Positions 23,101 to 30,046 of a DNA stretch of 64,000 bases are shown in pieces. The notes under the pieces were generated by a model. That model did no database searches, was not told where the DNA came from, and saw nothing but the letters and a program-made list of their open reading frames with translations. Position 1 is the stretch's first letter. Each line of letters begins with the position of its first letter. The stretch covers positions 1-64,000 of the forward strand of contig NZ_JACHWZ010000007.1 in assembly GCF_014191725.1 (NCBI RefSeq), read 5' to 3'. The position numbers and the translations under genes are program-made. Origin of the DNA: Microbulbifer rhizosphaerae (GTDB lineage: Bacteria > Pseudomonadota > Gammaproteobacteria > Pseudomonadales > Cellvibrionaceae).

Positions 23101-25243
23101 CAAAATCCAACCCGCTGAAGATCATGCTTTTGACAGCGATATCGCCATCGGCCTGCAGCACAAAACTGTCGTCGCTCGAGGTGCCGATCAACCCCCCATC
23201 AGTTGCAGACAGTACTTCTACATTGGAGAAGAAGATACCGCTGTTCTCTGCCTCGTTATTGGCACCGGTCAATATCCAGTCTGCGCCGCTGGCACCGACA
23301 ACGGTGTCAGAACCATCTCCGGTCTCGACACTGTCAACAGCGGTAAAGGAAATATTTCCCGAAAGAATGAAGGATTTATCGTCATCGACAATCAAGTCAT
23401 CGTCTGCAGAGGACAGGATGAAGCTATCCAGTCCCGTGCCGCCGATTACACTGCCGTTCCCTGAAACAGCGACATCACCAAGCCTATTCTCAGTATCTGA
23501 TCCAGTATCACCGACACTCAGAGAAAAGTTTTTGACGGCAATGCCGCCATCGCTTGTGAAGGAGCCATCGGCGATCATGGACAGGTTGCCATTTAGCGCT
23601 TCAATTGACACTCCGCTTTCAATATGGATGTCACTAAATGAATCCAGTGTAAGCGTCGTCGCCGCACTCCAATTCAAGCTACTCCGCACCCGAATGCCAT
23701 CTGCGTAGTCGGTAGCGGGATCACTATCGTCGGGAATAGTTAATCCCGTTCCAGAAGCCGTGTTGGCATCGGCTACTGTAATGGTGACGTTATTCGAAGC
23801 AAGGCCACTTTCCAAACTGCTAACAGTGACGCAGTTTGTGCAAGAGCCCGCTCCCGGATCGACAATATCCAGCCAGCCCGGATCCAGCAGCCAGTTCCCG
23901 GTTTGCCCCCCGCCCAGGCTCAGCGTGGAGACAAACATGGTGTCTTCGCCCAGGTTCAGATTGACTTTGCCGGAGGTTTCCACGAAGCCGCCATCACCAC
24001 CCTGCTTACCGGATTCAGCGCGGATACTACCGGCGAAGTAAGTGCTGTCGTCGGCCCATACGACTACCTTGCCACCGTCACTATTACCGATTCCGCTGGC
24101 GTCGATATCGGCTTCGGCGGTAACCCTTGTGGCTTCGGCATTGTGGATTTCACTGTTCTTGCCCTGATAGTCTCCGCCGATCAGCACCTCCCCGCCGCCG
24201 GCGCGACCACGGGCGTCAATATCGCCGCTGACGGTAACCTCGTCACCCAGAACATAAGCCCGGCCTGCGACACCTGCATTACCGCGCACGGCGATCTCGC
24301 CACTGTGAATGGCGCTATCGCCCTCCAAAACCACTTGGCCACCAGTACTGCCCGAGGCGTCCAGGACCCCATCATTGACCACAGAGGAACCGGAACCCGT
24401 CAGGCGAATGATGCCGCCACTGGTGTCTATACCCCGGGCACGCACTACGCCTTCGTTGTTTACCGCTGAGGTGAACAGGTCTCCGGAGACACTGGCCTCC
24501 ATCAGCACCTTGGTACCGTCTATCTGGCCCTGGTTGAGTACGGCAGTATCGATACCCAGCTCGTTCTCCATGACCTCTTTGGTGACCTGTACACCAATAA
24601 GGCCATCGGCATCAAAGGTCAGTACCGCCTCATCGGCGGCGACGAGGCTGACCATCTCTGCGCTGATCAGGGAACCCGGTGCATTGGTGATCTGCCTACC
24701 CACCAGTACTGCGCTGGCGGCGTTGATTATCCCCCGGTTGATTACCACACCAGCGCTGCCGCTTTTCGCCTTGAAGGCGAAATTGCCGTTCATAAAATCC
24801 GCCGGGTCCATATCCAGGCCGGAGGCGGTAATGGCGCCCACATTGATAGTGGCTGTCTCGGTAAACAGCACACCGCGGGGGTTGGCGAGAATCACATGGC
24901 CGTTGGACTCGAGACGCCCGCGGATTTCACTGGCATTACTATCCAATATCCGGTTCAGCACCACCGAAGAGGAATCCGGCTGCAGGAACTTGACCAGCTC
25001 CTCTTCGCTGATATTGAACGATTCCCAGTCAATGGAAAGCAGATCCGTTTCCTGATTGATAATGGTGGCCAGGTCGTCCACCGTAATATCGCCCTCACCG
25101 CCGGTAATCACACCGCCCTTGGGGCCCGCAAACGCCGCCGGGCTGATCACCTGTCCGGCAAGCATACCCGCGCAGGCAAGCTGCCAAACTTTAATGGCTG
25201 AAGTCAGTTTTTTCAGTTTACGGGTCATGCTACTTTTTTCCAT
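11138..25243 (-). CDS. Giant two-partner-secretion adhesin (TpsA)
   Basis: A 4701-residue exoprotein of the filamentous-haemagglutinin class. It opens with an extended signal peptide (MTRKLKKLTSAIKVWQ, hydrophobic core, cleavage after AFA near residue 39) and a TPS domain. The latter carries the diagnostic NxNG-like stretches (LNRILDSNASEIRGRLES, VILANPRGVLF), recognised by the TpsB POTRA domains. Residues about 270-450 are beta-helical. About 13 units of roughly 224 residues follow, then shorter, more diverged repeats to about residue 4250 and a non-repetitive tail ending in an Arg/Ala-rich, Gly-terminal stretch. Many units carry GxGxD-like turns (DAGSDTV). There is no obvious toxin domain. 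The ATG at 25243 has AAGGTG upstream. The tpsB gene lies directly upstream on the same strand. Probably a surface adhesin; the target is unknown. Confidence 0.93.
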   Translation of the reverse strand: MEKSSMTRKLKKLTSAIKVWQLACAGMLAGQVISPAAFAGPKGGVITGGEGDITVDDLATIINQETDLLSIDWESFNISEEELVKFLQPDSSSVVLNRILDSNASEIRGRLESNGHVILANPRGVLFTETATINVGAITASGLDMDPADFMNGNFAFKAKSGSAGVVINRGIINAASAVLVGRQITNAPGSLISAEMVSLVAADEAVLTFDADGLIGVQVTKEVMENELGIDTAVLNQGQIDGTKVLMEASVSGDLFTSAVNNEGVVRARGIDTSGGIIRLTGSGSSVVNDGVLDASGSTGGQVVLEGDSAIHSGEIAVRGNAGVAGRAYVLGDEVTVSGDIDARGRAGGGEVLIGGDYQGKNSEIHNAEATRVTAEADIDASGIGNSDGGKVVVWADDSTYFAGSIRAESGKQGGDGGFVETSGKVNLNLGEDTMFVSTLSLGGGQTGNWLLDPGWLDIVDPGAGSCTNCVTVSSLESGLASNNVTITVADANTASGTGLTIPDDSDPATDYADGIRVRSSLNWSAATTLTLDSFSDIHIESGVSIEALNGNLSMIADGSFTSDGGIAVKNFSLSVGDTGSDTENRLGDVAVSGNGSVIGGTGLDSFILSSADDDLIVDDDKSFILSGNISFTAVDSVETGDGSDTVVGASGADWILTGANNEAENSGIFFSNVEVLSATDGGLIGTSSDDSFVLQADGDIAVKSMIFSGLDFVNGLAGINSLDASSYAQSLSLTGNDNELSAGSIIFSNIQNAVASALAGSTGADLFTVTGDNDLDAANISFTGLSSVDADAGVDTVEALGAVVLTGNSREAVTSGINFTGIDAVTGGSLEASDNADIFVITGGSAVTANDIAFEGISAIDAKLGSDSVTGLDGADWTLTGINSEAENSDITFSNVELLAAINGGLLGTSGDDNFALQASGDVAVNGMTFNSLDTVDGLGGTNSLDASAHAAGLALTGNDNQLSANSIIFSNIQDAVASALAGSTGADLFTVTGDNDLDAANISFTGLSSVDADAGIDTVAALGAVVLTGNSREAVTSGINFTGIDAVTGGSLEASDNADIFVITGGSAVTANDIAFEGISAIDAKLGSDSVTGLDGADWTLTGTDYEAENSGITFSNVETLAAVNAGLIGTAGDDSFVLNADGNVNAYNMTFSGLGSVDGSGGTNNSLDASVYAGGVALTGNSNQLSAASITFSNIQSAVAAALAGSSGADTFTITAANSLDASGISFSGVSTVNADIGSDTVAAINVMTLTGTSGEASTSGILFTAIESATGGSLEASDSADTFVVTDTNVVTANDIAFSGINSIDAKLGNDSVTGADGADWTLTGTDYEAENSGIIFSNVETLAAVNAGLIGTAGDDSFVMNADGSVDTYNMTFSGLGSVDGAGGTSNSLDASVYAGGVALTGNSNQLSAASITFSNIQSAVAAALAGSSGADTFTITAANSLDASGISFSGVSTVNADIGSDTVAAINVMTLTGTSGEASTSGILFTAIESATGGSLEASDSADTFVVTDTNGVTANDIAFSGISSVDAKLGADSVTGLDGADWTLTGAINEAENSGITFSNIELLTAINGGLIGTAGDDNFALQASGDVDVNSMTFTGLDSVDGLVGINALDASAYVAGLSLTDTDNQLSTGSVIFSNIQNAITTALAGSASVDLFTITADNALSAAGIDFTGLSSVSADAGSDAVAALGLVSLTGNSGEALTSSISFSGIESVSGGSLEGSDNADTFVVTGTNALTGNDIAFSGISSVDTKLGDDTVVAQTLVSLTGNSGEALTSGISFSGIESVSGGSLEGSDNADIFVITGTNTLTANDIAFDGISSVDAKLGSDSVTDDTNSNWTLTSLNNEAINSNITFTNVEILSAISGGLIGTSADESFVLQASGDVDVNGMTFSGMSAVNGMGGANSLDASTYVAGLTLTGDDNQLSAGSMVFSNIQNAVTAILAGSAGADLFTVTAANALDAVGISFTGLNSVDADIGSDTVAAQGIVSLTGVSGEAQTSGISFVGIESVSGGSLEGSDNADSFAVTGTNALTANDIAFSGINGVDAKLGSDSVTGLDGADWTLTGVASEAVNSGITFSSIEVLSAINGGLIGTGADESFVLQASGDVSTNGMTFDGLDSVDALGGTNTLDASAYAAGLSLTGTDNELGADSILFSNIQNAVAAALVGSSGADLFTITADNALNAAAISFTGLSSVNADAGSDTVAALGLVTLTGNSKEAITSGINFSAIESVTGGSLEGSDSADTFTITGANAVTANDISFNGISDVDAGLGSDSVTGASGSEWALLGTNQVENNGITFVNAEDFNATNSSLIGTSGDDSFILSASGSVSLGGMTFSGVAFVDAAEGIDSIDATAYSDGLFLTGANNELETDFLEIYNIEEASVETLYGTGLFSSDIFTVTGNNSISVDNISFSGLLNVFAGGGWDEIIYLGEIEGSGNKYTTSGIYFTGIEETTGNNSVFRITEGVGVVTVVGDGSVREESGQVHSGLVGVSGETGADFVIGQDETVWIIVDVNQVEASGMLFSDVEIFSSLNSSLWGTSSNDSFVLTDSYVGIGSMDFQGLISIDGLDGLDSLDASAYSQTLSLNGNNSQLEADGLIFSNFESAVASALSGTNSPEVFTITSSNSLDVAGISFSGLSSLNGADGGDTVNLISDVYLAESGTGFTSSGIEFSGIQSSVASAPVALFGSLSDESFSLVSDNVLDVIGIRFSNISSIDGGAGDDSIAALGTVTLTGGSKEAISSGINFSDIESITGGSLVASDLADTFVVTGNDSITANDIAFSGITGTIDGKLGNDSVTGADGADWTLTGVDYEAVNSGITFSNVEVLSAINGGLIGTAGNDSFVLQAGGEVGVHGMTFSGLDSVDGLAGSNSLDASAYTAGVALTGADNQLSADSLTFSNIQSAVASVLAGSSGADLFTITAADSLDAAEISFSGLGSVNAGTGSDTVTALNVVTLTGSNGEAGTSGIDFTGIEAVTGGSLEASDNADTFVVAGANAVIANEIAFSDISSVDAKLGADSVTGADGVDWTLTGVDYEAVNNGITFSNVETLAAVNGGLIGTASDDSFVLQASGDVGIYGMAFSGLGTVNGLAGSNSLDASAYAAGVALTGADDQLSAGSLTFSNIQSAVASALAGSSGADLFTITAANSLDAAGISFSGLGSVNAGTGSDTIAALNVVTLTGSNGEAGTSGIDFAGIEAVTGGSLEASDNADTFVVTGANAVTANEIAFSNISSVNAKEGIDSVTGTDGADWTLTGTNNEAVNNGITFSNVEVLNAINGGLIGTASDDSFVLQASGDVDIYDMSFSGLDSVDGLAGSNSLDASAYAAGVALTGTDNQLGTGSLTFSNIQSAVASVLTGSSGADLFTVTAANSLDAAGISFSGLGSVNAGTGSDTVAALNVVTLTGSNGEAGTSGIDFTGIEAVTGGSLEASDSADAFVITGANAVSANEIAFSGISSVDTRGGIDTVAGFTGSDWTAVGSTVAENSGITFSNVEVLSASNAGLVGTSGNDSFTLLADGSVGLLGMTFLDLDAVDALDGTDSLDASAFDTGLALTGIDQQLAAGGLVFSNIDDAVTAALTGTSGADTFSITGTGTLSAAGMDFSSVNSIAAGAGSDSVSSSASDTWALTANSDEAVHAGITFSAVESFSGGNGTLSGHTSGDSYSVDGVGTVSVDNMTFSDLADISGSSGTDSLQAIASVTLSGADGAFSTSSMNFSGFDLLTAADLVATGGDDSFQMLADSALDIYGLTISGVNSLDAGGGNDSVLGRNGLGYQLNSGASVTHDGIVFTGAEDFVGQNATLVATSGAEGFTMTAVDALNIDSTDLSFSGLVAVDAGDGADVLVALGSVTLSGTQAVTAGSIAFTNIDTVSGTGALTGTGGADQFTVVASNQLDSYGVRFEGVNSVAAAGGSDNLIGLDTESWQLSGTDNALSHASIDFTGLETTSGGNGVLTGSGSIDQFTITANNQVTANSITFTAITQVDAGADTDLVTSADGETWVLGVADGSAAAAGIEFANIETVAGGNVLVDAATNNASDNFVLSDSGQALSVRGIDFSSAGSVSAGADTGDSVTSNASEWQLTGADGELSVNGVELSGIDRVVTANALLRGTANSETFALAGEGALDVAGMAFEGIAEVAAGGGSDLLQGTAGADSFELAGSGDISVAGISFNGLETVAAGEGADTVSSSGASWTSVRSGEALVDGSAQATVNSMTVLFQDLELVDDAGSYAGQDIDAEYAFSSLDTLSVAGVTFAGLDSFAGGSGFDVLRGADIDAQWTLEAAQGTVSSGGQSLVFDGVESIVAGSGADQFTLSGGELTAIDTGAGNDRVLLAGTSLETLSLSEGNDQLQVDTDSSEGILLDGGSGDDEFQFNIADKTWQFTGSSSQVGNFQFSGFEWLDNNTDSLTLETDQNFDFVNGGDKSASFNRNGAGILFANSGVRLGYDGSGDITITSTGTGTIGGDLQADRAELIVAGDMDIVTDVNTLDVHTSGPDIDILVTAQKDLVIDEINAGRGNITINSAGFGSLTAETYGDTHLTAGTVKLGSELQQWTVIGSAINPLRMDVSQSVDIVSISYFEPDFIGQIPAFTSTGDELQSVAGAQAAQGLKSAVQNAVEDFAQVDPGIFNAVNPYSTGVDAVNTPEMRLTGEALVPLDNSTTPDDEDEFLDRSAELEENEEAPERERKRAALAPAGFGG
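14370..23300 (-). repeat. About 13 tandem ~670-bp coding repeats
   Basis: Internal repeats of the adhesin. Each unit contains, in order, an FSNIQxAV block, a GADLFTIT block, an ISFTGLSSV block, a GGSLEASDNAD block, a DGADWTLTG block and a SLDASAYAAGLALTG block. Some neighbours are nearly identical as DNA: stretches at 20701 and 21373 are 672 bp apart, and stretches at 22001 and 22670 are 669 bp apart. Units in 17100-18350 are more diverged and AT-richer. The count of 13 is by eye from the FSNIQ-type block; the boundaries are approximate. Confidence 0.85.
19801..20232 (-). repeat. 216-bp tandem sub-duplication
   Basis: Within the adhesin repeats a 72-residue segment (VSLTGNSGEALTS through VVAQTL) occurs twice in a row, and matching DNA starts at 19801 and 20017. 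It adds a third of a unit and breaks the otherwise regular 224-residue period, which suggests a recent slippage or unequal-crossover event. Confidence 0.75.
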
Positions 25244-25406
25244 GTCTGCACCTTACGGTTGCTTCCCTGACGATGCGATTGCCAGGCTTTTAATCTCAGG
25301 TTATTCGTTCAAGTTTTCTGGACTGGTAGAAGAATAAATACCGACTTGCACTTCATACCTGAAACCAGATGCCGCGCTGGGCCGATCTGTTTCACTTTCC
25401 TTTCAG

Positions 25407-27386
25407 TTAAAAGAAGAAAGAGAGATCCGCATAAACCGTCGGGTCATCCGCATCGTCTCCGGTGCCTTCAATGGAAGACTTGGAGGTGGTGGGCCAAGCG
25501 ACGGAGATCTTGCTTGTGAAGGATTCGCGCCAGCTGAATTTGAACAGCATGCCTGCGCCGCCGAAGGCGGCCCAATCGTTGGGAGTTTCTTCACCGAGCT
25601 GGTCCTCTTCGTAATTGTTGACCACGCCATAGCCGCCGTCTGCAATCAGGGCGAACTGGAAGATGTTGTTCAGGCGCTCACCGAAAATGCGCGGGTTCAG
25701 GGCGTTGGGTAGGTCGAAGTACCATTCGGCGGAGATGAGACCGGCCTGGTCGGCGGAGAAGTCGCGCACGTCGAAGGCCCGCACGCCGTTAGCGCCGCCG
25801 AGGGTGAACTGCTCGAAGCCTGGCAGGCTGGTGTCGCTGTACTGCCAGCGGCTCTTCAGGATTAGGCGCGATTTGGCTTCGGTAAACGGCATGGGCAGGA
25901 AGAAGAGGGAGCTGGTGTCCATGGCAAATTTGGTGAAGTCTTCGCCGCGCAGCTCGTCCACTTCATTCTGGAATTCGCCGTACTGAATTTTTGTGTTGAG
26001 GATGTTGAGCATCGAAACCGCGCCGCTGGAGAGGCCGTCGATGTAGAACCCCAGCTCCCCACCGTAGACGTGATCACCTGGTTCCGGCAGTTCGATGATG
26101 GCGTCGAGGTCCGATTTTTTGTCGGTGAGGCTGAAGGAGCCGGTGAGATTGAAGCCCCGGGAGCGGCGAAACTTGTGGTCTACGGTCATCGCGTAGCTTT
26201 CATTGGTTCCTTCGATTTCCAGCAGGTTGATGACGTTGGTGCCGTCGTCCAGGTCGCGCAGTTTGAACTGGTTGTAGTCCGCGGAGAACTGCAGCCGGGT
26301 GCGCGGGCCGAACAGGGGCAGGCTGTAGCGGATCTGGCCGAGGTCGGAGCCGTAATCCGAGTCCATGTTGTCGACGTTGTTGGATTTGAGATAACCGACG
26401 GTCAGGGCGTCGCCGATGCCGGTGGGGTTCAGCCACTCCAGGGAGCTGTAGGAGCGCAGGTCGCCGGTAAAGATAGAGCCGTGGTTGTCCAGGCGGGTTA
26501 TCATTTTCCAGGTGCTTTCATCCCGCGCTTTTAGATTGAGGCGGGTTTCGCCGGGGTTGTCGCCAGGGCTGAAGTAGCCGGTGATATTGAGGGCCGGCAG
26601 GTCATTGAGCAGGTAGAGCCCCTCTTCGATATCTTCGTGGTTGACCAGTTTGCCGCGCTGGCTTTCGAAGGGGACGGCCAGCTGTTCCAGCGAGTAGTTG
26701 TTATTGCCTTCGGCGGCAATCTGTCCGAGCAGCCCCTCCTGGACGACAAGGGAGACCACGCCGTTTTGCACTTCCTGTGCAGGTAGCTGTACCTGGGCGA
26801 GGAAAAGCCCCTGCTTGCGGTAGAAGCGGGTGAGCTCCGCGGCGATTTCCTCCAGGTCGCCGTAGCTGAGGCCGCGCTCGGCATTCTGCTGGTCGATGAT
26901 ATTGCTGAGGCGGCGCAGCTCCGCAGGGCCCAGGTCTTCGGATTCGTAGCGCAGGTTCATGCCGTCGAGAGTGAGGGCGAGCTCTTCCAGTTCATCGGCG
27001 GTGTAGCCGCTGGCGAGGAGCTGGTCTTCCTTCATGAATTTTATCCGCAGCCCTTCGGCAAGCTGCTCCACGGCCTCTTTGGTGATACCGAACTCCGGAT
27101 ATTCCTTCAGGCGATGAAAGCGGAATTCCCTTACGGTGATGCGCGGGCCGCGGTTACGCTGGGAGACTTGGGGAATTTCAGTATTGAGGTTGGGGTCTTC
27201 GCTGCGGGTGCGGTGCTCGAAGTCGCGGGTGACGTCCTGCTCGTTGATGGTGGGCGCGTCCTGGTCGAAGGCGGCACGGACGCGGCTGCGAAAGCTGGAG
27301 TCCCCTTCCTGGGCGTTGAGATAAGGCGCGACCAGCAGCAGGCTGGCACCGGCGACGGCCAGTCGGGTTTTACCACGGGTATTCAT
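25407..27386 (-). CDS. TpsB outer-membrane transporter (ShlB/FhaC family)
   Basis: 659 residues, the usual size for a TpsB/Omp85-type pore that exports the adjacent adhesin across the outer membrane. It has a signal peptide (cleavage after LNA near residue 25). A linker or plug region follows, then POTRA domains between about 85 and 260 (ITVREFRFHRL, the LTRFYRKQGLFLAQVQLPAQ motif typical of this family, and QEGLLGQIAAEGNNNYS). A 16-strand barrel follows, with the conserved GGANGVRAFDVRDFSADQAG motif and a terminal Phe (ADLSFFF) recognised by the BAM complex. It is transcribed ahead of the adhesin, 163 bases away. The ATG at 27386 has a GGGGGGAG ribosome-binding site. Substrate assignment follows from linkage. 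Confidence 0.94.
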   Translation of the reverse strand: MNTRGKTRLAVAGASLLLVAPYLNAQEGDSSFRSRVRAAFDQDAPTINEQDVTRDFEHRTRSEDPNLNTEIPQVSQRNRGPRITVREFRFHRLKEYPEFGITKEAVEQLAEGLRIKFMKEDQLLASGYTADELEELALTLDGMNLRYESEDLGPAELRRLSNIIDQQNAERGLSYGDLEEIAAELTRFYRKQGLFLAQVQLPAQEVQNGVVSLVVQEGLLGQIAAEGNNNYSLEQLAVPFESQRGKLVNHEDIEEGLYLLNDLPALNITGYFSPGDNPGETRLNLKARDESTWKMITRLDNHGSIFTGDLRSYSSLEWLNPTGIGDALTVGYLKSNNVDNMDSDYGSDLGQIRYSLPLFGPRTRLQFSADYNQFKLRDLDDGTNVINLLEIEGTNESYAMTVDHKFRRSRGFNLTGSFSLTDKKSDLDAIIELPEPGDHVYGGELGFYIDGLSSGAVSMLNILNTKIQYGEFQNEVDELRGEDFTKFAMDTSSLFFLPMPFTEAKSRLILKSRWQYSDTSLPGFEQFTLGGANGVRAFDVRDFSADQAGLISAEWYFDLPNALNPRIFGERLNNIFQFALIADGGYGVVNNYEEDQLGEETPNDWAAFGGAGMLFKFSWRESFTSKISVAWPTTSKSSIEGTGDDADDPTVYADLSFFF

Positions 27387-27469
27387 ACTCCCCCCTACAA
27401 ATCCTTGTCACTATTTTTAAGCGCCCGCGGTCTGCTTTTGATTTTGAGCGCAGTATTGGCGTTTTGGAA

Positions 27470-30046
27470 TCACTCGAAATTGCGAACGATACGGAACCCG
27501 GTGAGCCCGTCGGCCTCGCCGCTGTGGAAGCGTTTGGTGGTGACCAGGCAGCGGCTCATGGCGTCATCGCGGCTGCCGCCAGCGGCCATCAATTTGCCCT
27601 CGGGGCCAAATACCCACTCCTGCACGTTGCCCACGGCGTTGACGATGCCGAAGGCGTTGCCGGTGCCCGCTCTGGCGGCCAACAGTTCGGTCCCCTTCTC
27701 AATGCCCCCGTATTTGAGGAAACAGTTGCGGTCGGCGGCCTCGGGGTTGCCGTTGCCGCTGGCGGCGGCAAACCATTCCCGCTCGTTGGGCAGGCGGTAG
27801 TCGTAGCCGGTCTGGGCGCTGAGCCAGTCGAGATACTCTTCCGCCTGGGCAATGGAGACGTTATTGACGGGCAGTGTGTCCGGGCCGAGCTCCAGGCCCT
27901 CGCAGTGGCTGGTGGCGCTGCAGAAGTGCTTGAAATCCGCGTTGCTGATTTCGTATTTGCTCACCACTAGTGCTTTGCGAGTGTCGCCATTGACGACGAC
28001 CATGGTGGGGCCTTTGCTGCCATTTTCGAGGCGGTCTGCGCAGGTGTAGCGATCGCCCCGGCCACCGCTGCCCGGTTGCAGGTGGCCGCAGTAGTCCAGC
28101 TTGAAGTCCTGCAGCAACTGTTGCTCCGGCAGCAGCGCGCGGGCCTGCTGCAGCAGGGGCTCGGTGCGCAAGGGGTCTTCCGCGGCAAGGCCTTTGATGC
28201 AGCCATTCAGCTCTTCGGCCAGTACCGGGCGGATTTTCAGGGCCTTGGCTGCGTCCAGCTGAGCAAGCGCAGTGAGCTGCGGGGAAACGCCGCCGATATT
28301 CATATCGAAGCGGCAGCGCAGGGAGTCTTCCATTTCACCGAGGATGGCGTTGAGCTGCCGCTGTTTTTCCTGTTCCGCGCGGCGGCGCTCTTCTGCCAGT
28401 TCCTGCTGGCGCAGGCGTTCGGCTTCGCGCTCGGCGGCAAGGCGCTCGGCTTCGAGGCGTGCTCGCAGTTCTTCGCGCTCCTGCTCCAACTGGGATTTGA
28501 TCGCGGCGGTTTCGCCGGATTCGCCGTACCAGTTGGCGGCGCTGGTAAGCATGGCGTCCGCCTGGTCCAGGTTGCCGAGGTTGAGCTGGCCGGTTGCGGC
28601 GGCGACGAAGAGTTCGTAGACCTGCTGGCGTGAGGTGTCGAGGTAGTTCTCATCCTCGGGATTCAGTTGCGCGTATTCATCCAGCTCTACCTGGAGATCT
28701 TCTTCCCAGGATGGGGTGAGAGTACTGAGATCGATCAGGCGGCCGATAGTCTGGCGCTTGTCGGCGATCCTCCGCTCTTTCAACTCTTTCTGCAGCTGCT
28801 GTTCCAGCTCGATTTTTACCCGCTGCTGCTCGGCTACGTTTTCCCTTTCCAGTTGGTTGTAGGCAACGCCGGCCCCCACCAGCAGAGCGGCAAACGCGCC
28901 GCCCAAAAGCCATTTCCAGGTGCTGTTGACATAGAAACGCTGGACAAACTCTTCCACCGTGGCAGTGCGGTCCTGACGCTTGAGGGCCAGCGCGGACTCC
29001 AGCGCGCGCCACTGGCGGCGGTTCAGGGATTTAATCCGCTCCGGCTTCAGCTTCTGTTCCCAGGCCTTGTCCGCTGGCGTCTTGCCGAATGGATGCCGGC
29101 CGGAAAACAACTCGTAGGCAACGCAGCCCAGCGCGTAGACATCGTCACTGGGTGCGGGCTCTCCGCCCTGCAGCATTTCCATGCTGGCGTAGGCCGGGGT
29201 CAGGGCCCCCAGGGTGCTGGCATCGAAGAGGGTTTTCTCGCCGGCCTTGCTGGCGATACTGCCTTCCGAAACCGCGCGGGCGATGCCGAAGTCGAATACC
29301 TTCGCACCCTTCTTCTCGGTTACGAAAATATTACCCGGCTTGAAGTCCGAGTGGACGATACTGTGGGAATGTGCGTAGATCAGGGCCTGGGAGATATCTT
29401 TCAGAACGCTGCAGGCGAGTTCGAACTCCAGGCCCACACCGGCGTGCTCGCGCAACAGCTTGTCGAGCGGCGCCCCCTCCAGAAACTCCATGGTCATGAA
29501 GACCCGCTCGCCCTCGCGGTCGAAGTCATAGACCGTTACGATGTTCGGGTGCGCCAGGGTCTGCGATTTGCGCGCTTCGCGCTGCAATGAGATGAAGGCG
29601 TCGGGGTGCTGGCGGAAATCGTCGTTCAGCAGCTTGATGGCGACGTAGGGCTCGCTGTCACTGGCTTCCACTTTCCGCCGATCCAGAGCCTTGTACACCG
29701 CTCCCATGCCGCCGACACCGAGCAGCTTGTCCAGCTCGAAGCGGCCCTTGATAACCGTCTTGGTAACGGCACCGACGCGGGAGGAGGAGGGCTCGAAGAA
29801 TACGGCTTCGCGAGCCGGGGTGGCTATTCGCGTGGTATCCGGGTCCCTGGGATCGGGCTTCAATACGGTAGCGTCAGCGGTAAAATCCGCAGCGGCAGAG
29901 GGAATAAGGCCGGGATTGCTCCCCACCGGCGGATGATCGTTAGCCCCGGTGTTGTCGCGGCCGACAAATACGGTCGTATCGCCGTCATCACGCGTCTTGT
30001 CAACCGGCTTGGCTATACGAGTCTTGTCGTTCAAATCCACCTCCAT
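27470..30046 (-). CDS. PpkA-like Ser/Thr kinase with FGE-like domain
   Basis: About 858 residues. An N-terminal disordered stretch holds repeated TRIA(K/T)P motifs. The Hanks-type kinase domain (about 100-370) has the glycine loop LLGVGGMGAVY, catalytic Lys138 (VAIK), VHSDFKPGN with Asp234 (HSD in place of HRD) and DFG at 252-254. A transmembrane helix follows near 380-400 (WLLGGAFAALLVGAGVAY), then a long charged coiled coil. The C-terminal formylglycine-generating-enzyme/SUMF1-like fold carries YEISNADFKHFC, DYRLPNEREWFAAASG and GNVQEWVFG. Kinases of this layout act in the T6SS threonine-phosphorylation pathway opposite PppA, which is present at 63114. An alternative GTG start lies at 30064. 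It is divergent from hcp and 83 bases upstream of tpsB on the same strand. The substrate is probably the FHA protein TagH, by analogy. Confidence 0.9.
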   Translation of the reverse strand: MEVDLNDKTRIAKPVDKTRDDGDTTVFVGRDNTGANDHPPVGSNPGLIPSAAADFTADATVLKPDPRDPDTTRIATPAREAVFFEPSSSRVGAVTKTVIKGRFELDKLLGVGGMGAVYKALDRRKVEASDSEPYVAIKLLNDDFRQHPDAFISLQREARKSQTLAHPNIVTVYDFDREGERVFMTMEFLEGAPLDKLLREHAGVGLEFELACSVLKDISQALIYAHSHSIVHSDFKPGNIFVTEKKGAKVFDFGIARAVSEGSIASKAGEKTLFDASTLGALTPAYASMEMLQGGEPAPSDDVYALGCVAYELFSGRHPFGKTPADKAWEQKLKPERIKSLNRRQWRALESALALKRQDRTATVEEFVQRFYVNSTWKWLLGGAFAALLVGAGVAYNQLERENVAEQQRVKIELEQQLQKELKERRIADKRQTIGRLIDLSTLTPSWEEDLQVELDEYAQLNPEDENYLDTSRQQVYELFVAAATGQLNLGNLDQADAMLTSAANWYGESGETAAIKSQLEQEREELRARLEAERLAAEREAERLRQQELAEERRRAEQEKQRQLNAILGEMEDSLRCRFDMNIGGVSPQLTALAQLDAAKALKIRPVLAEELNGCIKGLAAEDPLRTEPLLQQARALLPEQQLLQDFKLDYCGHLQPGSGGRGDRYTCADRLENGSKGPTMVVVNGDTRKALVVSKYEISNADFKHFCSATSHCEGLELGPDTLPVNNVSIAQAEEYLDWLSAQTGYDYRLPNEREWFAAASGNGNPEAADRNCFLKYGGIEKGTELLAARAGTGNAFGIVNAVGNVQEWVFGPEGKLMAAGGSRDDAMSRCLVTTKRFHSGEADGLTGFRIVRNFE

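Noticed and set aside
14370..23300. Regular direct repeats considered as a CRISPR array
   Set aside because: The period is ~670 bp and the repeats are coding and in frame. There are no short repeat-spacer units.
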